Source: Psychrobacillus sp. BL-248-WT-3
GTDB taxonomy: Bacteria > Bacillota > Bacilli > Bacillales_A > Planococcaceae
Length of the DNA stretch: 64,000 nucleotides
NCBI RefSeq assembly: GCF_012843435.1
Contig: NZ_JABAFC010000016.1
Span: 1 to 64,000 of the forward strand
Reading direction: 5' to 3'
Below, one piece after another: positions 33,561 to 44,110 of this stretch. The notes under the pieces were generated by a model, which saw only the letters and a list, made by a program, of their open reading frames with translations, searched no databases and was not told where the DNA came from. The number at the start of each line of letters is the position of its first letter. Position 1 is the stretch's first letter. A program made the position numbers and the translations under genes.

Positions 33561-36149
33561 TTAAAATGTACGTTCCGATTCAATTATTCGCTTCATTTCC
33601 TCAATCTCATCATCTACAAACTCAGGAACAAGGTAATCACCATCAATAGCTTCCTTCATTCTCTTCTCTTTTTCTGCTAATTTATCATAAATTTTTTTAT
33701 CAATAAAATTATAAATCTCTCTGTCACTGACCGTCATTAAATAATAATACCTGGTACCTTGTCTTTCTTGTAAACCAAGTCGATGAATTCTGTCTCGAGA
33801 CTGTAGCATAAAAGTTAGATTATAATTATATTCAAAATAAATGGCATCATGTGCAATTGTATGTAGGGATACTGACTCTCCTAGAGTATTGGGATTAGAT
33901 ACTAATACCTGTATTTCATCAGTATTCTCTTTGAATGTATTAATGATATCCTCTCTTTCATCACGAGGTGTAGCCCCATAGATAACTTTTGCATTAATTC
34001 CTTTTTCATTTAATGTATTAGTAATCTTATTTAAAGTGTTAACAAATAATCCCCAGACAACAACTTTTCCATGTTTTTTCACTATATCAATTACAAGTTT
34101 AATTCCTGTATCAAACTTAGGGGAGTTCACATTAGCTAGATCCCATTCGCTTACTTCACCAATGGCTGCGGCATGAATACTATCTTCTAACTCTTTTCTT
34201 ACCTTTCCACTAATCTGGTCATAAGAATTTTGATAATCACTGTCAAATTCACTAAACCCCAAATCGCTATAGTTTATCGCTTGATTTATAATTTCTGGAT
34301 TAGTCGATAATTGAATCATTCTTATTAAAGTTGCTAATGGATTTTGGGCTGTCGTATAAATTATTTCTGCTAGTCGGAGTTGTTCTGCAGAAGGAACAAC
34401 CTTTATAATATAGTCTAAGTCGGCTGGTGGGACCCCTAAATCTTCTTTGCTAGTCCTCCAAAAATATGGACTCAATTTTTCATTAATCTCTTCTACTTGC
34501 CATCCATCTGGATTCTTTAACATGTTTTGCTCAAACCCAAAATAAGCACTGTATTCTTTTTTAAATAAAATATTCAAGAAATTATAAATATCTATATATC
34601 CATTTGGAATAGGTGTACCCGTTAATACATAACGATAATCTACTTTATCTGCTATCTCTAAAGCAGCAATTGCACGCTTTGCCTGCACTCCTTTGATACG
34701 GTGTACTTCATCATAAACAAGCATTGTATCTGAATTACTCGATAGGCATTTAATTATTGACTCTTTATACTTAGGTAGCGATTCATAGTTTATTAATATC
34801 AAATTAGCTGCTGACCATTGTGCTTCAAAGGCATATTTATTACCGTTTATAGACTGATCATGAATACTAAGTAACCTAAGTTCTTTTTTACCTTGAAACA
34901 CTGACTGAAACTCATCTTTCCAGGACAAAAATGCATTAATAGGACTCACTACTAAAATTCGCTTTATTACCTCTCCTTTTTGCTTACTGTTTAGATAAGC
35001 AAAGACCCCCAATAACATAGCTGTTTTTCCAGCACCAGGTACAGAAAAGTTAGCAGCCCTTTTTTGAGTGAGCATGTACATGGCAGATCGTAGTTGTAAT
35101 GGTTTAAGCGGACGTTCAACTTCTCCTTCAACAACTTTCATAAACTCTATAAATTCTTCTTGCCAGCGACTATCTTGCTCCTTTAATGTCAATCCCGATT
35201 TCCTATATTCTTCAATTGAATACTTCTGAGCATTAATAAAATTATCGACTCGTGATGATACTATAAAGTTAAATTGCCGTTTAATCGCTTGCTTATTAGC
35301 TAACTCAATAATTTTTTCAATCTCTCTATATGTTAAATCTCTTCTAAAAAAAGGGTAGCCTTTATCTTCATCTACATAAAAAGTAAATTTGCTTTTATAC
35401 GTCTTTAGCAAGGTAACTTCCTCATCACTTTTATCGATAAAAAAGAAATGCTTCTCATCCATATCAAAGATGACTGAATTATGCTTCGGATTTGGTATCT
35501 TTTGTATCCGTCCCATATCAAATTCTTGTAGTAAAGGATATATAATCTCTGTTGCATCAACTACTTCAACACCAGGATAATTATTATTCCATAAACGGGA
35601 AAACTCTTCTTTTTTTTGTTCAATACGTTGACGTACATTGCCGCTTACATCCCACGAGATATCAACATCAAATGAGTCAAAATTATTTTCTATAGCATTA
35701 GCTGTCTCATTTAGAGAGCCATTAAAATAAACTACATCTCTTTGCCCATCTTCGAACAAGCCCCATTTAGTATGGAACAATCCGTTCTTTACTAAGCCAA
35801 ACTTCACGTCTGCTTTGCCTTGCGAAATTAAATAAGCCAAGTTCCCTAATCGTTGTTTATCACTTTGCGATAGGGATTCTGCTTTCGAACGCTCATGGTA
35901 ACCCAACTTAATGTCTTCAAAATCATTTTTTGAAATATTTTGAGATATAATGAATTGTACATATCCATCATTTTCTGCAATCCTATCTAATCCCTCAGCG
36001 TATATAGAAAGTGCCTTACTTGAAAAATATCCACTTACTCTTTTATAGCTGATAGATTCTGCCAATACTGGATTATAGAACTCCTCTGCCACATTTTGAA
36101 TCATTGAATTATAACTAGATTTGAGACGGCCTTGCAAATTTTTCAACAA
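33561..36149 (-). CDS. PLD-nuclease/SNF2-type helicase fusion
   Basis: The 862-residue protein has an N-terminal phospholipase-D-like domain (about 20-190) with H126-x-K128 (LFHTKWGLF) and a GSLNETANA motif, i.e. one HKD half, then a superfamily-2 helicase. Walker A PGAGKT is at 371-376, the DExH box is DEVH (480-483), a GTP-type motif III (LTGTPIPNG) follows, and motif VI is QSRDRIHRLG near 810. This combination of DNA translocase and nuclease is typical of phage-defence proteins. It is the last gene of a three-gene operon with three bases between it and the ParB-like gene. Confidence 0.82.
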   Translation of the reverse strand: MLKNLQGRLKSSYNSMIQNVAEEFYNPVLAESISYKRVSGYFSSKALSIYAEGLDRIAENDGYVQFIISQNISKNDFEDIKLGYHERSKAESLSQSDKQRLGNLAYLISQGKADVKFGLVKNGLFHTKWGLFEDGQRDVVYFNGSLNETANAIENNFDSFDVDISWDVSGNVRQRIEQKKEEFSRLWNNNYPGVEVVDATEIIYPLLQEFDMGRIQKIPNPKHNSVIFDMDEKHFFFIDKSDEEVTLLKTYKSKFTFYVDEDKGYPFFRRDLTYREIEKIIELANKQAIKRQFNFIVSSRVDNFINAQKYSIEEYRKSGLTLKEQDSRWQEEFIEFMKVVEGEVERPLKPLQLRSAMYMLTQKRAANFSVPGAGKTAMLLGVFAYLNSKQKGEVIKRILVVSPINAFLSWKDEFQSVFQGKKELRLLSIHDQSINGNKYAFEAQWSAANLILINYESLPKYKESIIKCLSSNSDTMLVYDEVHRIKGVQAKRAIAALEIADKVDYRYVLTGTPIPNGYIDIYNFLNILFKKEYSAYFGFEQNMLKNPDGWQVEEINEKLSPYFWRTSKEDLGVPPADLDYIIKVVPSAEQLRLAEIIYTTAQNPLATLIRMIQLSTNPEIINQAINYSDLGFSEFDSDYQNSYDQISGKVRKELEDSIHAAAIGEVSEWDLANVNSPKFDTGIKLVIDIVKKHGKVVVWGLFVNTLNKITNTLNEKGINAKVIYGATPRDEREDIINTFKENTDEIQVLVSNPNTLGESVSLHTIAHDAIYFEYNYNLTFMLQSRDRIHRLGLQERQGTRYYYLMTVSDREIYNFIDKKIYDKLAEKEKRMKEAIDGDYLVPEFVDDEIEEMKRIIESERTF

Positions 36150-36152
36150 AAT

Positions 36153-37424
36153 TTAGCCCTCCTCAGACAAAAGACTATCAATTTTTAATTTTAACTCCTC
36201 AAAACTTTTCTTTAATTTAACCTTTTCACTTTTAGGTAATCCTTCAACAATTCTCTTATCAATAGCCTCAATACTACTAATTGCCTTTTCAGCGAGTTTG
36301 ACTGGTTTATTTTGTTCTTTGTAGTTTTTCGCTTTTTCAGAATGATTGGTTGAGATTGTTTGAACTTTTGCTAAAGCCTGTATAGCTTCCTGATTATTTT
36401 GTAATGTGGTAAATAAATCAACGTTATTTTTTATGACCTCTTCTTTATTTAATGCTTCTACTATAGTGTCTGTTGCATCTTCCATCTCTTCAATAAATAT
36501 TTCTTCATTTTTTGTACCAACAACATTTTTCACTATTTGTCTAAACTCGGCTTTAAAATCTTCTTTGGATGATCTTATTTGTATTATTTTCGCAAACAAA
36601 CTATTTAATAGTTGATCTAGATTTTCCGAGTTTTTAATTTTTTTATACTGGGGAATCATATCTTGTAGCGGTCCATCTAAGTCTAATTGTTTTGCTAGAG
36701 CATAGTTGTCCGGATTTGTGTTAGCAAACTCCAAAAATTTAATAATTAGTTCAGCTTCCAGAATACGTTTGTTAACTTCGTTTGAATTCAATCCGGCAAA
36801 TTCAGTATATTCTGCGACACTCATTATATTATTTTTAACAATCGTTTTATACGCATCAATAGCTCTATCAATTGGATTATAATCAACTTTACCAAGTTTA
36901 CCGAATTGGATTTGTAACTCAAGTGACTTAATTTTCTTTTGATCATCATGATTATGTACTGATAAATCATCTAAGATAACTGCTTCAAAATATTGCTGCT
37001 CTGTAATGGAAGGGTCTTGTTCTAGTAATCGTTTTGCAGTAAATCGACGATTCCCATCAATTACTCGTCCATCACTTAAAACATAGCCTGGCTCATCTTG
37101 ACCTTTAATGGCAATGTCTCTCTTCAACCTTTCCATTTCTTTCCGTGTCATTTCATCGGTATCATCTGCTAACATCTTTTGAATAACCATGTTATATTCT
37201 TTATCATGCCCTGGCACTAATTTACCGCTGGTACTTTCATAATCAGAAAGCGAGACTCCTATTCTACCATTCTGCTCATTATAATATAGATATTTGAGTG
37301 GAATCGCATACGTTCTTCCATCATATTTCTCTCCACTTGCCTTTTTGATTGGAACATTAACGTTATGGCCGCCTTCTTTAACAAAGCCCTTCTTATACAA
37401 ATCAAATAAGTTGATATTCTCCAT
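36153..37424 (-). CDS. ParB-like N-terminal domain protein
   Basis: The 423-residue protein contains a ParB/Srx-type motif, GRVIDGNRRF (119-128), in a region (about 85-150) of the ParB N-terminal fold, which in relatives binds CTP/ATP or acts as a nuclease-like domain. Residues 180-423 are helical and Lys/Glu-rich. It is not a partition protein in context: no ParA is adjacent, and it sits between the MutH-like and PLD-SNF2 genes with gaps of 13 and 3 bases. A DNA-sliding or recognition subunit is a reasonable inference. Confidence 0.7.
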   Translation of the reverse strand: MENINLFDLYKKGFVKEGGHNVNVPIKKASGEKYDGRTYAIPLKYLYYNEQNGRIGVSLSDYESTSGKLVPGHDKEYNMVIQKMLADDTDEMTRKEMERLKRDIAIKGQDEPGYVLSDGRVIDGNRRFTAKRLLEQDPSITEQQYFEAVILDDLSVHNHDDQKKIKSLELQIQFGKLGKVDYNPIDRAIDAYKTIVKNNIMSVAEYTEFAGLNSNEVNKRILEAELIIKFLEFANTNPDNYALAKQLDLDGPLQDMIPQYKKIKNSENLDQLLNSLFAKIIQIRSSKEDFKAEFRQIVKNVVGTKNEEIFIEEMEDATDTIVEALNKEEVIKNNVDLFTTLQNNQEAIQALAKVQTISTNHSEKAKNYKEQNKPVKLAEKAISSIEAIDKRIVEGLPKSEKVKLKKSFEELKLKIDSLLSEEG

Positions 37425-37437
37425 GTTTTTGCATCTC

Positions 37438-38148
37438 CTATAAATCTATTATTTCTTTAACGTATTGAGTATTAAACCAAAACCTCTGTTTTACAATTCT
37501 TTGCCCGTTCGGCAACAATATCTTATCATCACCGTTTATAGCACCTGGTCTCAAGTGTCCTAGTGAGTTGAATTGACCAGAAGGTAAATTATTCTTATTA
37601 ATAATTTTCCCATTTTTTTGTTTCACTGGAGTGATTTCTAATTTCTCAGCATTGATTAAATATCGAACTCTTTCCCAAACTTCTTTAAGACCATGGTTTA
37701 AATCATATTCTGACATCTTCCAAACCTTCGCATCTAAAAAAGTCATTTCACTATCGTCAACACGCTGACCATTGGGATATTGTTGAAAAATAAATAATAC
37801 TAATATCTTTTTATTAAAGTATCTATATAGTGAACTACTTTCCCAACATAATGCTTCGGACCATTCTTTAAAGTTCACTGGCATAAATGACATGGCTTCT
37901 GCTGGTGTTTCCATACCTGTTAAGCGAACTGTCTTTAAAACAGCATCAACTCTATTATCACATAAACTAAATTGACTATTTGTTATATCCATCATCTTTC
38001 GAGCTAACTGTACAAAAGAGGCTTTATTATCCTTTAATGGCATAGCCAAACTCTCTTTGAGATCCGAAACCTTCATTCCTTTATATTTAGATATCTTATC
38101 ATCAATCTCAATTTGAGAAAAAATGATTAACTCTTCACTCTCATTCAT
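37438..38148 (-). CDS. stand-alone Sau3AI/MutH-like C-terminal domain protein
   Basis: The 236-residue protein matches, segment by segment, the C-terminal half of the Sau3AI-type enzyme at the right end of this window: a YKxxxVxxL helix, NFKEW versus DFEEW, WESSSLYRYFNKK versus YEESFLYSYFNGQ, a VWERVRYLIN versus VWEEIRDLVN helix, then NLPSGQFNS and HLRPGAINGDDK. The position of the MutH D...ExK signature reads RVDAVLKTV, so the acidic set is incomplete. In Sau3AI the C-terminal MutH-like half is non-catalytic and helps DNA recognition. Here it is encoded alone as the first gene of a three-gene operon. Confidence 0.65.
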   Translation of the reverse strand: MNESEELIIFSQIEIDDKISKYKGMKVSDLKESLAMPLKDNKASFVQLARKMMDITNSQFSLCDNRVDAVLKTVRLTGMETPAEAMSFMPVNFKEWSEALCWESSSLYRYFNKKILVLFIFQQYPNGQRVDDSEMTFLDAKVWKMSEYDLNHGLKEVWERVRYLINAEKLEITPVKQKNGKIINKNNLPSGQFNSLGHLRPGAINGDDKILLPNGQRIVKQRFWFNTQYVKEIIDL

Positions 38149-38465
38149 AGATATATTCTCCTGTATTTGTAGTTAATGAAAACACATAGTGCAGTATATA
38201 TTAATTCTATCATTTTTATTTTCCTAGTTATACCGAAAAGAAGATATTAGAATGACAACAGATCAAATTACGCAATACTAATCAATTATTTTTTTGTAAA
38301 TAATTAGAAATTTATTTTAGATATGCAATGCATATTAATATTTTAGGTTGAATTTCCCAACAAACTAATACCATAGTTCTCTGCATTATAGTATAATATA
38401 GTATAATCGTATAACTAATTTTTTCATAGTTTAGTTAAATTTTCTTGAGATTGATGGTGCTACTT
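38149..38465. promoter_or_regulatory. divergent promoter region between two defence-like operons
   Basis: This 317-base AT-rich gap separates the minus-strand MutH-like operon from the plus-strand AddAB-like operon. Near 38385-38405 the string TATAGTATAATATAGTATAAT supplies overlapping -10 boxes for the plus strand. I could not pick a convincing -35 element. Confidence 0.4.
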
Positions 38466-41459
38466 ATGTTTTTTCCAGTTAAATCAAATGGGTATGGTTA
38501 CTCAGAAGAAGAGCTTTTATTTTCATTATTAAAATCCACATTTGAAAAGGAAAATGCCTTTACTTTTCAGCAACTCCCTATAAATACATTCAATGAAGCG
38601 TTTAGATATGAACCTGATATTTTATTTTTTCATCAACAATTAGGCATGTTTATTTTTGAAGTAAAATCCTACAAAATCAACCAAATTAAAGGTGTTCGTG
38701 GGACAAACTGGCTATGTGAAGGAAAACAAGGTTCTTTTACAGTCAGTCCGCAAAAGCAGGTTGAAAATCAAATGTTTCATACACGGAATATATTAAATCA
38801 ACGATGCATGCTACATAACCTTTTCAATACACATGCTTTTGTCGTATTACCAAATATTAGTTATGCAGAATGGGATGCTCGTGAGGATCTGCAGAAGGAG
38901 TATATTAAACGACCTATTTTAAAGGACGACCTATTAAATGAAGTCGTATTTTATGAGACTATTCAAACATTTGCTAACCGTCTAAAGCTACGCCCTTTAG
39001 ACGACTTAAAATGGCAGGACGTCTTAGACTACTTTATGATTCCTTCAAAGCATGAAAGTAACTCATACGCACAGGCCCGTTTTTCAGAGTTACACTTACT
39101 AAATACTATTCCTGAAGGTTATGCTGACGTGATTCAGACAAAGCTCTCACAGGGTTTAAAGATATATGTACTATCTCAACAAACCTTTAAAGTGGAGTTT
39201 AAAGAAACATTTTGTCAATTTATAGATAACTTCCAACTTTTAATATATGAAGAATCTACTAAGACATTCACTGATAGAAATGAATTTATTTTAGATGGTG
39301 ATATTACAGATGACAGATTGAAAGAACTCGAAGATATTTTCCTAAACTTTAATACAGGTCAATTTGCCATTATTCATGCACCCTACGACCGAAACATTAT
39401 GGTATCTGCTGGAGCTGGGACCGGGAAAACACATGTAATGGTTGATCGAATTTTATTCCTCCTTTTAAATGAGCAAATACCGCTAAGTGAGATAAGTATG
39501 ATTACCTTCACAAATGACTCAACAAGTGAAATGAAACTGCGTTTAGAGAATCGCTTATTGACTCTTTATAAATTGACAAATCAGGCTGTGTTTTTAAATT
39601 TTGCAGAGGATGTTTCAAGCGTAGAAATTAGTACGATTCATTCCTTTGCTAAAGGTGTGCTACAATCATTAGCTCATGAACTTGGCTACGGTACAGATAT
39701 ATCAATACGTTCTTTTAAATACGAGAAACAAAAAATTATTTTTGAGATTTTAGATGAGTATTTTTCATCTATCGCCATAACCGATTTTTTAAATACAAAG
39801 ATTCGCTACTACAATTTTGTCACCATCCTACTTAATATGTGGGAAGAGATGGAGAAAAAGGGTTTGTCACTAGAGGAGATTAAAGATTTAGATTTTGGAC
39901 AAGCGAACCATACGTTATTACAGAACTTAATAATAGAAGTTTTTAGGAAATGTGAGTGTAAATTAGAAAAAGTAAAGAAAGCACACCAATCTATTACGAT
40001 GGGTGATTTAATTCGTAAATTAAAAACCTTTACTGAGAATGATAAGGTATTAAAGCAATTAGCGCCTGGAAAGTACTTATTCGTTGACGAGTTTCAAGAC
40101 AGTGATGATGTGCAAATTGAGTTCATCGCAAAGCTTCAAGAAATTTTAGACTATAAAATTTTTGTGGTTGGGGATATAAAACAAGCTATTTATCGTTTTA
40201 GAGGTTCAGATTACCGTGCGTTTTCGGAACTAATTAAGCGTTCAAAAAAAACCTTCCTCCCCTACACGTTACATCACAATTATCGTACATCAGAAACACT
40301 ACTAAAACGCATGCATGGACTTTTTACCAATTGGGGTCGCTCAGAAAATCAAGATTTAACATACAATGAAAAAGATTGCTTGACTAGTAATATCCACTCT
40401 TACACGAACGAGTGGCATATAAAGGAGTATAGCTATAGCAATATGGATGCTGTTAATAGCTCGCTATTGCAAGAACATGTAAGACAACTAAAAGGAAAAG
40501 AAAAGCTTGCGATTTTGGTTCGTACAAATAATCAAGCACGTACAATGAAAATATTGTGTACTACTTTAGATATACCAACGATACAAAATTTAGACGGCCA
40601 ATTTTACTTATGTGATGCAGTAAAACATTTACATATATTATTATTAGCATTACAGTATGCAGATCAACCTATGTATGTAATCGAAGCATTACAAACACCA
40701 TACTTCGGCTATGAACTGAACAATAAAAACTTTATTGCAACCCAAGGAAATAAAAATCGTTTGAAACAGTTTTTAAATGAGCATGTTAAACAAAATTTTT
40801 CAAAATATGCAGAGTTAGTTCGTGATTATTCGCCACTTACTTTAATACAAATGATTATGCGTGAAGAAAATTTCTACGTCCGTATAGAAAATTACTATAA
40901 GCAGCAACAACATTCGGAACAAGAAGTACACCTACAAGTTCAGCGCTATAAACTAAATATGCAACACTTATTAACCATTATAGAACAACAATTTGCTACA
41001 AATACAGTGACAATTCCGATAATTAGTAATTGGCTAGAAATTCAAATGAAGACAAACCGTACAGAAAATGAACCTACTTTTGAATCCGATACAGCACAGG
41101 TTGTTATTTCAACTGTCCACCGTTCAAAAGGGTTACAGTATCATACGATATTTTTGCCTATTACAAATAAACCTTACAATACAATCAAGCCAAAATACTT
41201 TATCCAAGATGGGATTGACCTAAAAGAAGGAATAAAACGCCAGTTTGGTTGGCGTATCGAAAATTTCCAGAACAATTATTTCAATTTATTAAAAGATACA
41301 GAAAATAATGAGGCTCGAAAAGAAGAAGTTCGCCTACTTTATGTAGCGTTAACACGAGCTGAGCAGAAGGTAATTATTACACTTCCATCAAATAACATAA
41401 ATAATAGCTGGTCGGAATTGTTAAAAGAAGCTGATATTTTAGGAGGGATTAGAAGATGA
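38466..41459 (+). CDS. NERD-nuclease/UvrD-family (AddA-like) helicase
   Basis: The protein (997 residues from ATG 38466) begins with a NERD-type PD-(D/E)XK domain: D51 (PDILFF), then E65-x-K67 (FEVKSYK). A UvrD/RecB-type superfamily-1 helicase follows: Walker A SAGAGTGKT (314-322), VDEFQDSDD, GDIKQAIYRFRGS, STVHRSKGLQYH and LLYVALTRAE. This is the layout of a helicase-nuclease that degrades or resects DNA. The frame opens at TTG 38445, with ATGs at 38454 and 38466; none has a strong ribosome site, and 38466 is chosen for a weak GATGGTG six bases upstream. Its stop overlaps the AddB-like start by four bases. Confidence 0.85.
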   Translation: MFFPVKSNGYGYSEEELLFSLLKSTFEKENAFTFQQLPINTFNEAFRYEPDILFFHQQLGMFIFEVKSYKINQIKGVRGTNWLCEGKQGSFTVSPQKQVENQMFHTRNILNQRCMLHNLFNTHAFVVLPNISYAEWDAREDLQKEYIKRPILKDDLLNEVVFYETIQTFANRLKLRPLDDLKWQDVLDYFMIPSKHESNSYAQARFSELHLLNTIPEGYADVIQTKLSQGLKIYVLSQQTFKVEFKETFCQFIDNFQLLIYEESTKTFTDRNEFILDGDITDDRLKELEDIFLNFNTGQFAIIHAPYDRNIMVSAGAGTGKTHVMVDRILFLLLNEQIPLSEISMITFTNDSTSEMKLRLENRLLTLYKLTNQAVFLNFAEDVSSVEISTIHSFAKGVLQSLAHELGYGTDISIRSFKYEKQKIIFEILDEYFSSIAITDFLNTKIRYYNFVTILLNMWEEMEKKGLSLEEIKDLDFGQANHTLLQNLIIEVFRKCECKLEKVKKAHQSITMGDLIRKLKTFTENDKVLKQLAPGKYLFVDEFQDSDDVQIEFIAKLQEILDYKIFVVGDIKQAIYRFRGSDYRAFSELIKRSKKTFLPYTLHHNYRTSETLLKRMHGLFTNWGRSENQDLTYNEKDCLTSNIHSYTNEWHIKEYSYSNMDAVNSSLLQEHVRQLKGKEKLAILVRTNNQARTMKILCTTLDIPTIQNLDGQFYLCDAVKHLHILLLALQYADQPMYVIEALQTPYFGYELNNKNFIATQGNKNRLKQFLNEHVKQNFSKYAELVRDYSPLTLIQMIMREENFYVRIENYYKQQQHSEQEVHLQVQRYKLNMQHLLTIIEQQFATNTVTIPIISNWLEIQMKTNRTENEPTFESDTAQVVISTVHRSKGLQYHTIFLPITNKPYNTIKPKYFIQDGIDLKEGIKRQFGWRIENFQNNYFNLLKDTENNEARKEEVRLLYVALTRAEQKVIITLPSNNINNSWSELLKEADILGGIRR

Positions 41460-44110
41460 CTACACAAACTCACACATATTCTAACCCGCAAGATTGGGAT
41501 AGTCACCCTCTAAGCAAACATTTAGAAAGTGGCATACATATATGTGCCTCGTCTAATTTGTGTGCAGGTATTAGTACAGCTTATCCACGTTACAATAACT
41601 TGTGCTCTCTTAACGACTTAATGAAAAAACTATACCCAACTTGGAACTCAAGTGAGTTACAGCTTGAGCAATATTTAGAGCTTTCTAGTTGGTTGCAAGA
41701 AAATAAACAGCTTTTTCCTTCAGAAAAGCTATTCGATTCATTTCATTTAAACACAAAGGGACTTGTAATGCTTATGCGTAAGCTAGCTGAATCTGGAGTT
41801 AAACCAGATGATTTAAAAGATACCTTTACTGATATGGATTTACGTGGACAAAATGTATCTGAAAAAGAATTGATGTTTCTGAAAATTTGGACTGCAGTTG
41901 ATAATGGCACTGCAGGAAGTAAATACAGCTATGCAAACTACCGTAATCATTTAAACAAAAGACAACTGACTATTAATGAGTTATATAATGCACTTAATTC
42001 TATATCAGATCCTAAACGTGTTTCTCTACTTGAAAATCCGATAATTTTTTTACACGGTTTTTACTTCATTACACCTGAGCAGCAGTTTTTCTTAGAGCAA
42101 CTCAAGAAATCATTTAAAGTTGTTATGTTTTTATACTATGAGCCTAAATATGAACGTACATTTAGCTTCATGCGACTATTTATACAGCCCAAATATGGAT
42201 GGGAGGCTATTCCTTATACAAAGGATTCATCTGCCATGACAAACCATATCTCAGACTTATTTTTGAGAGTTTATGAGAATGGGAATGATACTTTTAAAAA
42301 GGGTTCCCATGAAGTCTTAAGCTATGCGAACTTTTTTGATTTTACGCAAGATGTTATTCATCCAAATTATCCAGCCGTAGAGAAGGATTCTAGGCGAAAG
42401 GTAATTAATATATTTTCACCAAATGCAAGTGAGATGAATGAGCTTTTATTGAATCACTACCCTGAACTGGATCAAAAAAATAGAAACTTTTTAACATACC
42501 CAGTAGGACGTTTCTTCTCTACCATCCATGAAATTTATCAAGATGGACAATATCGTCTAACGTATGATCAACTACATGAACTTTTCACTTCAGGATGGCT
42601 CTATAACAGTGAAACTAGACAAAATGCACGTAACTATACACAGGATTTAAAAGATATAGAGGCATATGTAGAACGAGCAGAAACCTTAAATCAGTGGATT
42701 GCCTTACTTAAAAATTTGAAGAAGCAGATTTTATTTATAGAGAAGCAATTCCCACTACCCGTAGATGCATCCCGAATACAAAAAAGCACACGTAGTCCTT
42801 TTACAAAAAATAGCCACTTCTCGATGGAGACCGATCGTTTAAATGACATCATAAAGTTTTTATTTGAGATTAAAGATATTTGTAATGAGCTATTTGAAAG
42901 TGGGCAGACTGGAACAAAAATTAACCGTCATTTCAAGAAGTTAGAACTCTTGATGAATAAACGTATAGGACATGTTCGACAAAACTTTAACGATGTGGAA
43001 CAAAAGCTTGTTGAAGATTTACGAACTCGCCTTTCCTATATAAAATCCGAATCGGACCTTCTTTATAGCGATTTACACGAAGCTGTTTCCCTTTATTTAA
43101 GTGGAAAATTCGATGAAAAAGATGAAAAGCTTATTCGACCTTTTATGGAGATTGATGGGGAAGCATTTAAACAACGAAACGTAGATTATGATTACAAAGT
43201 ATATGTAAGTGGCTTAGACGAACATTCTCTTCCATTAACTGTGGAGGCTTTCCATTGGCCATTACAAAAGGAAACGTGGATAGCTTTAGGTGATCGTGTA
43301 CCACGTATTTCCTATGATTATATGCGTACGGATGCGAAAAAATATATTTCAAGATATTTATTTTATATTATGCTGCGCTTTATTCCTAAGGACCGCCTAC
43401 ATTTATCTTGGATTCGTTATTTTATCGGACGAGATGAACGAAAGAGTGCTTTGTATATACGACAATTAGAATTACCTACTAGAAATTATACGCCTCCAAT
43501 CCATGAGAAAATGGATGTGCAAACTCGCCAGTTAACTGATGTGGTCTATTCACAAGACGAGCTTGAAAGCGGATATCAAACATTACTCTATAATGATTTC
43601 TTTGCCGAGTACGTTCAATGCCCAAAACGTTTTTACTATAGCTATTTAATGCAGGAGTATCCAGTGTTCCGTAGCGAATATATACAAATATTTTTATTTA
43701 CAGAGTTAATTAAAATTAGTGGTAAATCTGCAAAGTATGATGCCAATATACTATACAACGAGCTCGATGCTTTCTTCCCTCAGTGGATTTCATTAAAGAA
43801 AAGACTAGAATTAGAGAATGCTTTAAATTATGCCTATAAGCGAACACTTCAACAAAATCAGGTCGATGAAGAGATTTACGTGTCAGAAATCCGTAAAAAC
43901 TTCCAATTCCCTGGCCTGAAAAATGAAAGTCGAGATACTCTCTTTGAAAAGGCAGTTATGCAGCGACAAGCCATCGAGGAATCATTAATGGCTGAGCAGC
44001 AAGTATCCTTTGATGCTATCTCAGGCTACCATTGCCGTTTCTGCCCTCACAACGACCTCTGCCCAGCAGTAACACATGGTATAGATCTGAAGGAGGATAT
44101 TGATGACTAA
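41456..44110 (+). CDS. AddB-like protein with Fe-S cysteines but reduced nuclease domain
   Basis: The 884-residue protein has the position and broad design of AddB/RexB. Near its end it keeps the iron-sulfur cysteine set C (QCPKRFYY) ... C-x2-C-x5-C (HCRFCPHNDLC). Between them only about 140 residues remain, and I see no PD-(D/E)XK residues (no D-x-D or E-x-K in context), so it is probably a structural partner rather than an active nuclease. It overlaps its neighbours by four and eleven bases, indicating tight coupling with the NERD-UvrD helicase and the small acidic protein. Confidence 0.7.
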   Translation: MTTQTHTYSNPQDWDSHPLSKHLESGIHICASSNLCAGISTAYPRYNNLCSLNDLMKKLYPTWNSSELQLEQYLELSSWLQENKQLFPSEKLFDSFHLNTKGLVMLMRKLAESGVKPDDLKDTFTDMDLRGQNVSEKELMFLKIWTAVDNGTAGSKYSYANYRNHLNKRQLTINELYNALNSISDPKRVSLLENPIIFLHGFYFITPEQQFFLEQLKKSFKVVMFLYYEPKYERTFSFMRLFIQPKYGWEAIPYTKDSSAMTNHISDLFLRVYENGNDTFKKGSHEVLSYANFFDFTQDVIHPNYPAVEKDSRRKVINIFSPNASEMNELLLNHYPELDQKNRNFLTYPVGRFFSTIHEIYQDGQYRLTYDQLHELFTSGWLYNSETRQNARNYTQDLKDIEAYVERAETLNQWIALLKNLKKQILFIEKQFPLPVDASRIQKSTRSPFTKNSHFSMETDRLNDIIKFLFEIKDICNELFESGQTGTKINRHFKKLELLMNKRIGHVRQNFNDVEQKLVEDLRTRLSYIKSESDLLYSDLHEAVSLYLSGKFDEKDEKLIRPFMEIDGEAFKQRNVDYDYKVYVSGLDEHSLPLTVEAFHWPLQKETWIALGDRVPRISYDYMRTDAKKYISRYLFYIMLRFIPKDRLHLSWIRYFIGRDERKSALYIRQLELPTRNYTPPIHEKMDVQTRQLTDVVYSQDELESGYQTLLYNDFFAEYVQCPKRFYYSYLMQEYPVFRSEYIQIFLFTELIKISGKSAKYDANILYNELDAFFPQWISLKKRLELENALNYAYKRTLQQNQVDEEIYVSEIRKNFQFPGLKNESRDTLFEKAVMQRQAIEESLMAEQQVSFDAISGYHCRFCPHNDLCPAVTHGIDLKEDIDD

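Noticed and set aside
36153-37424. ParB-like protein as part of a plasmid partition system
   Set aside because: No ParA-like ATPase, replication gene or clustered parS-like sites are visible, and the operon context is nuclease/helicase.
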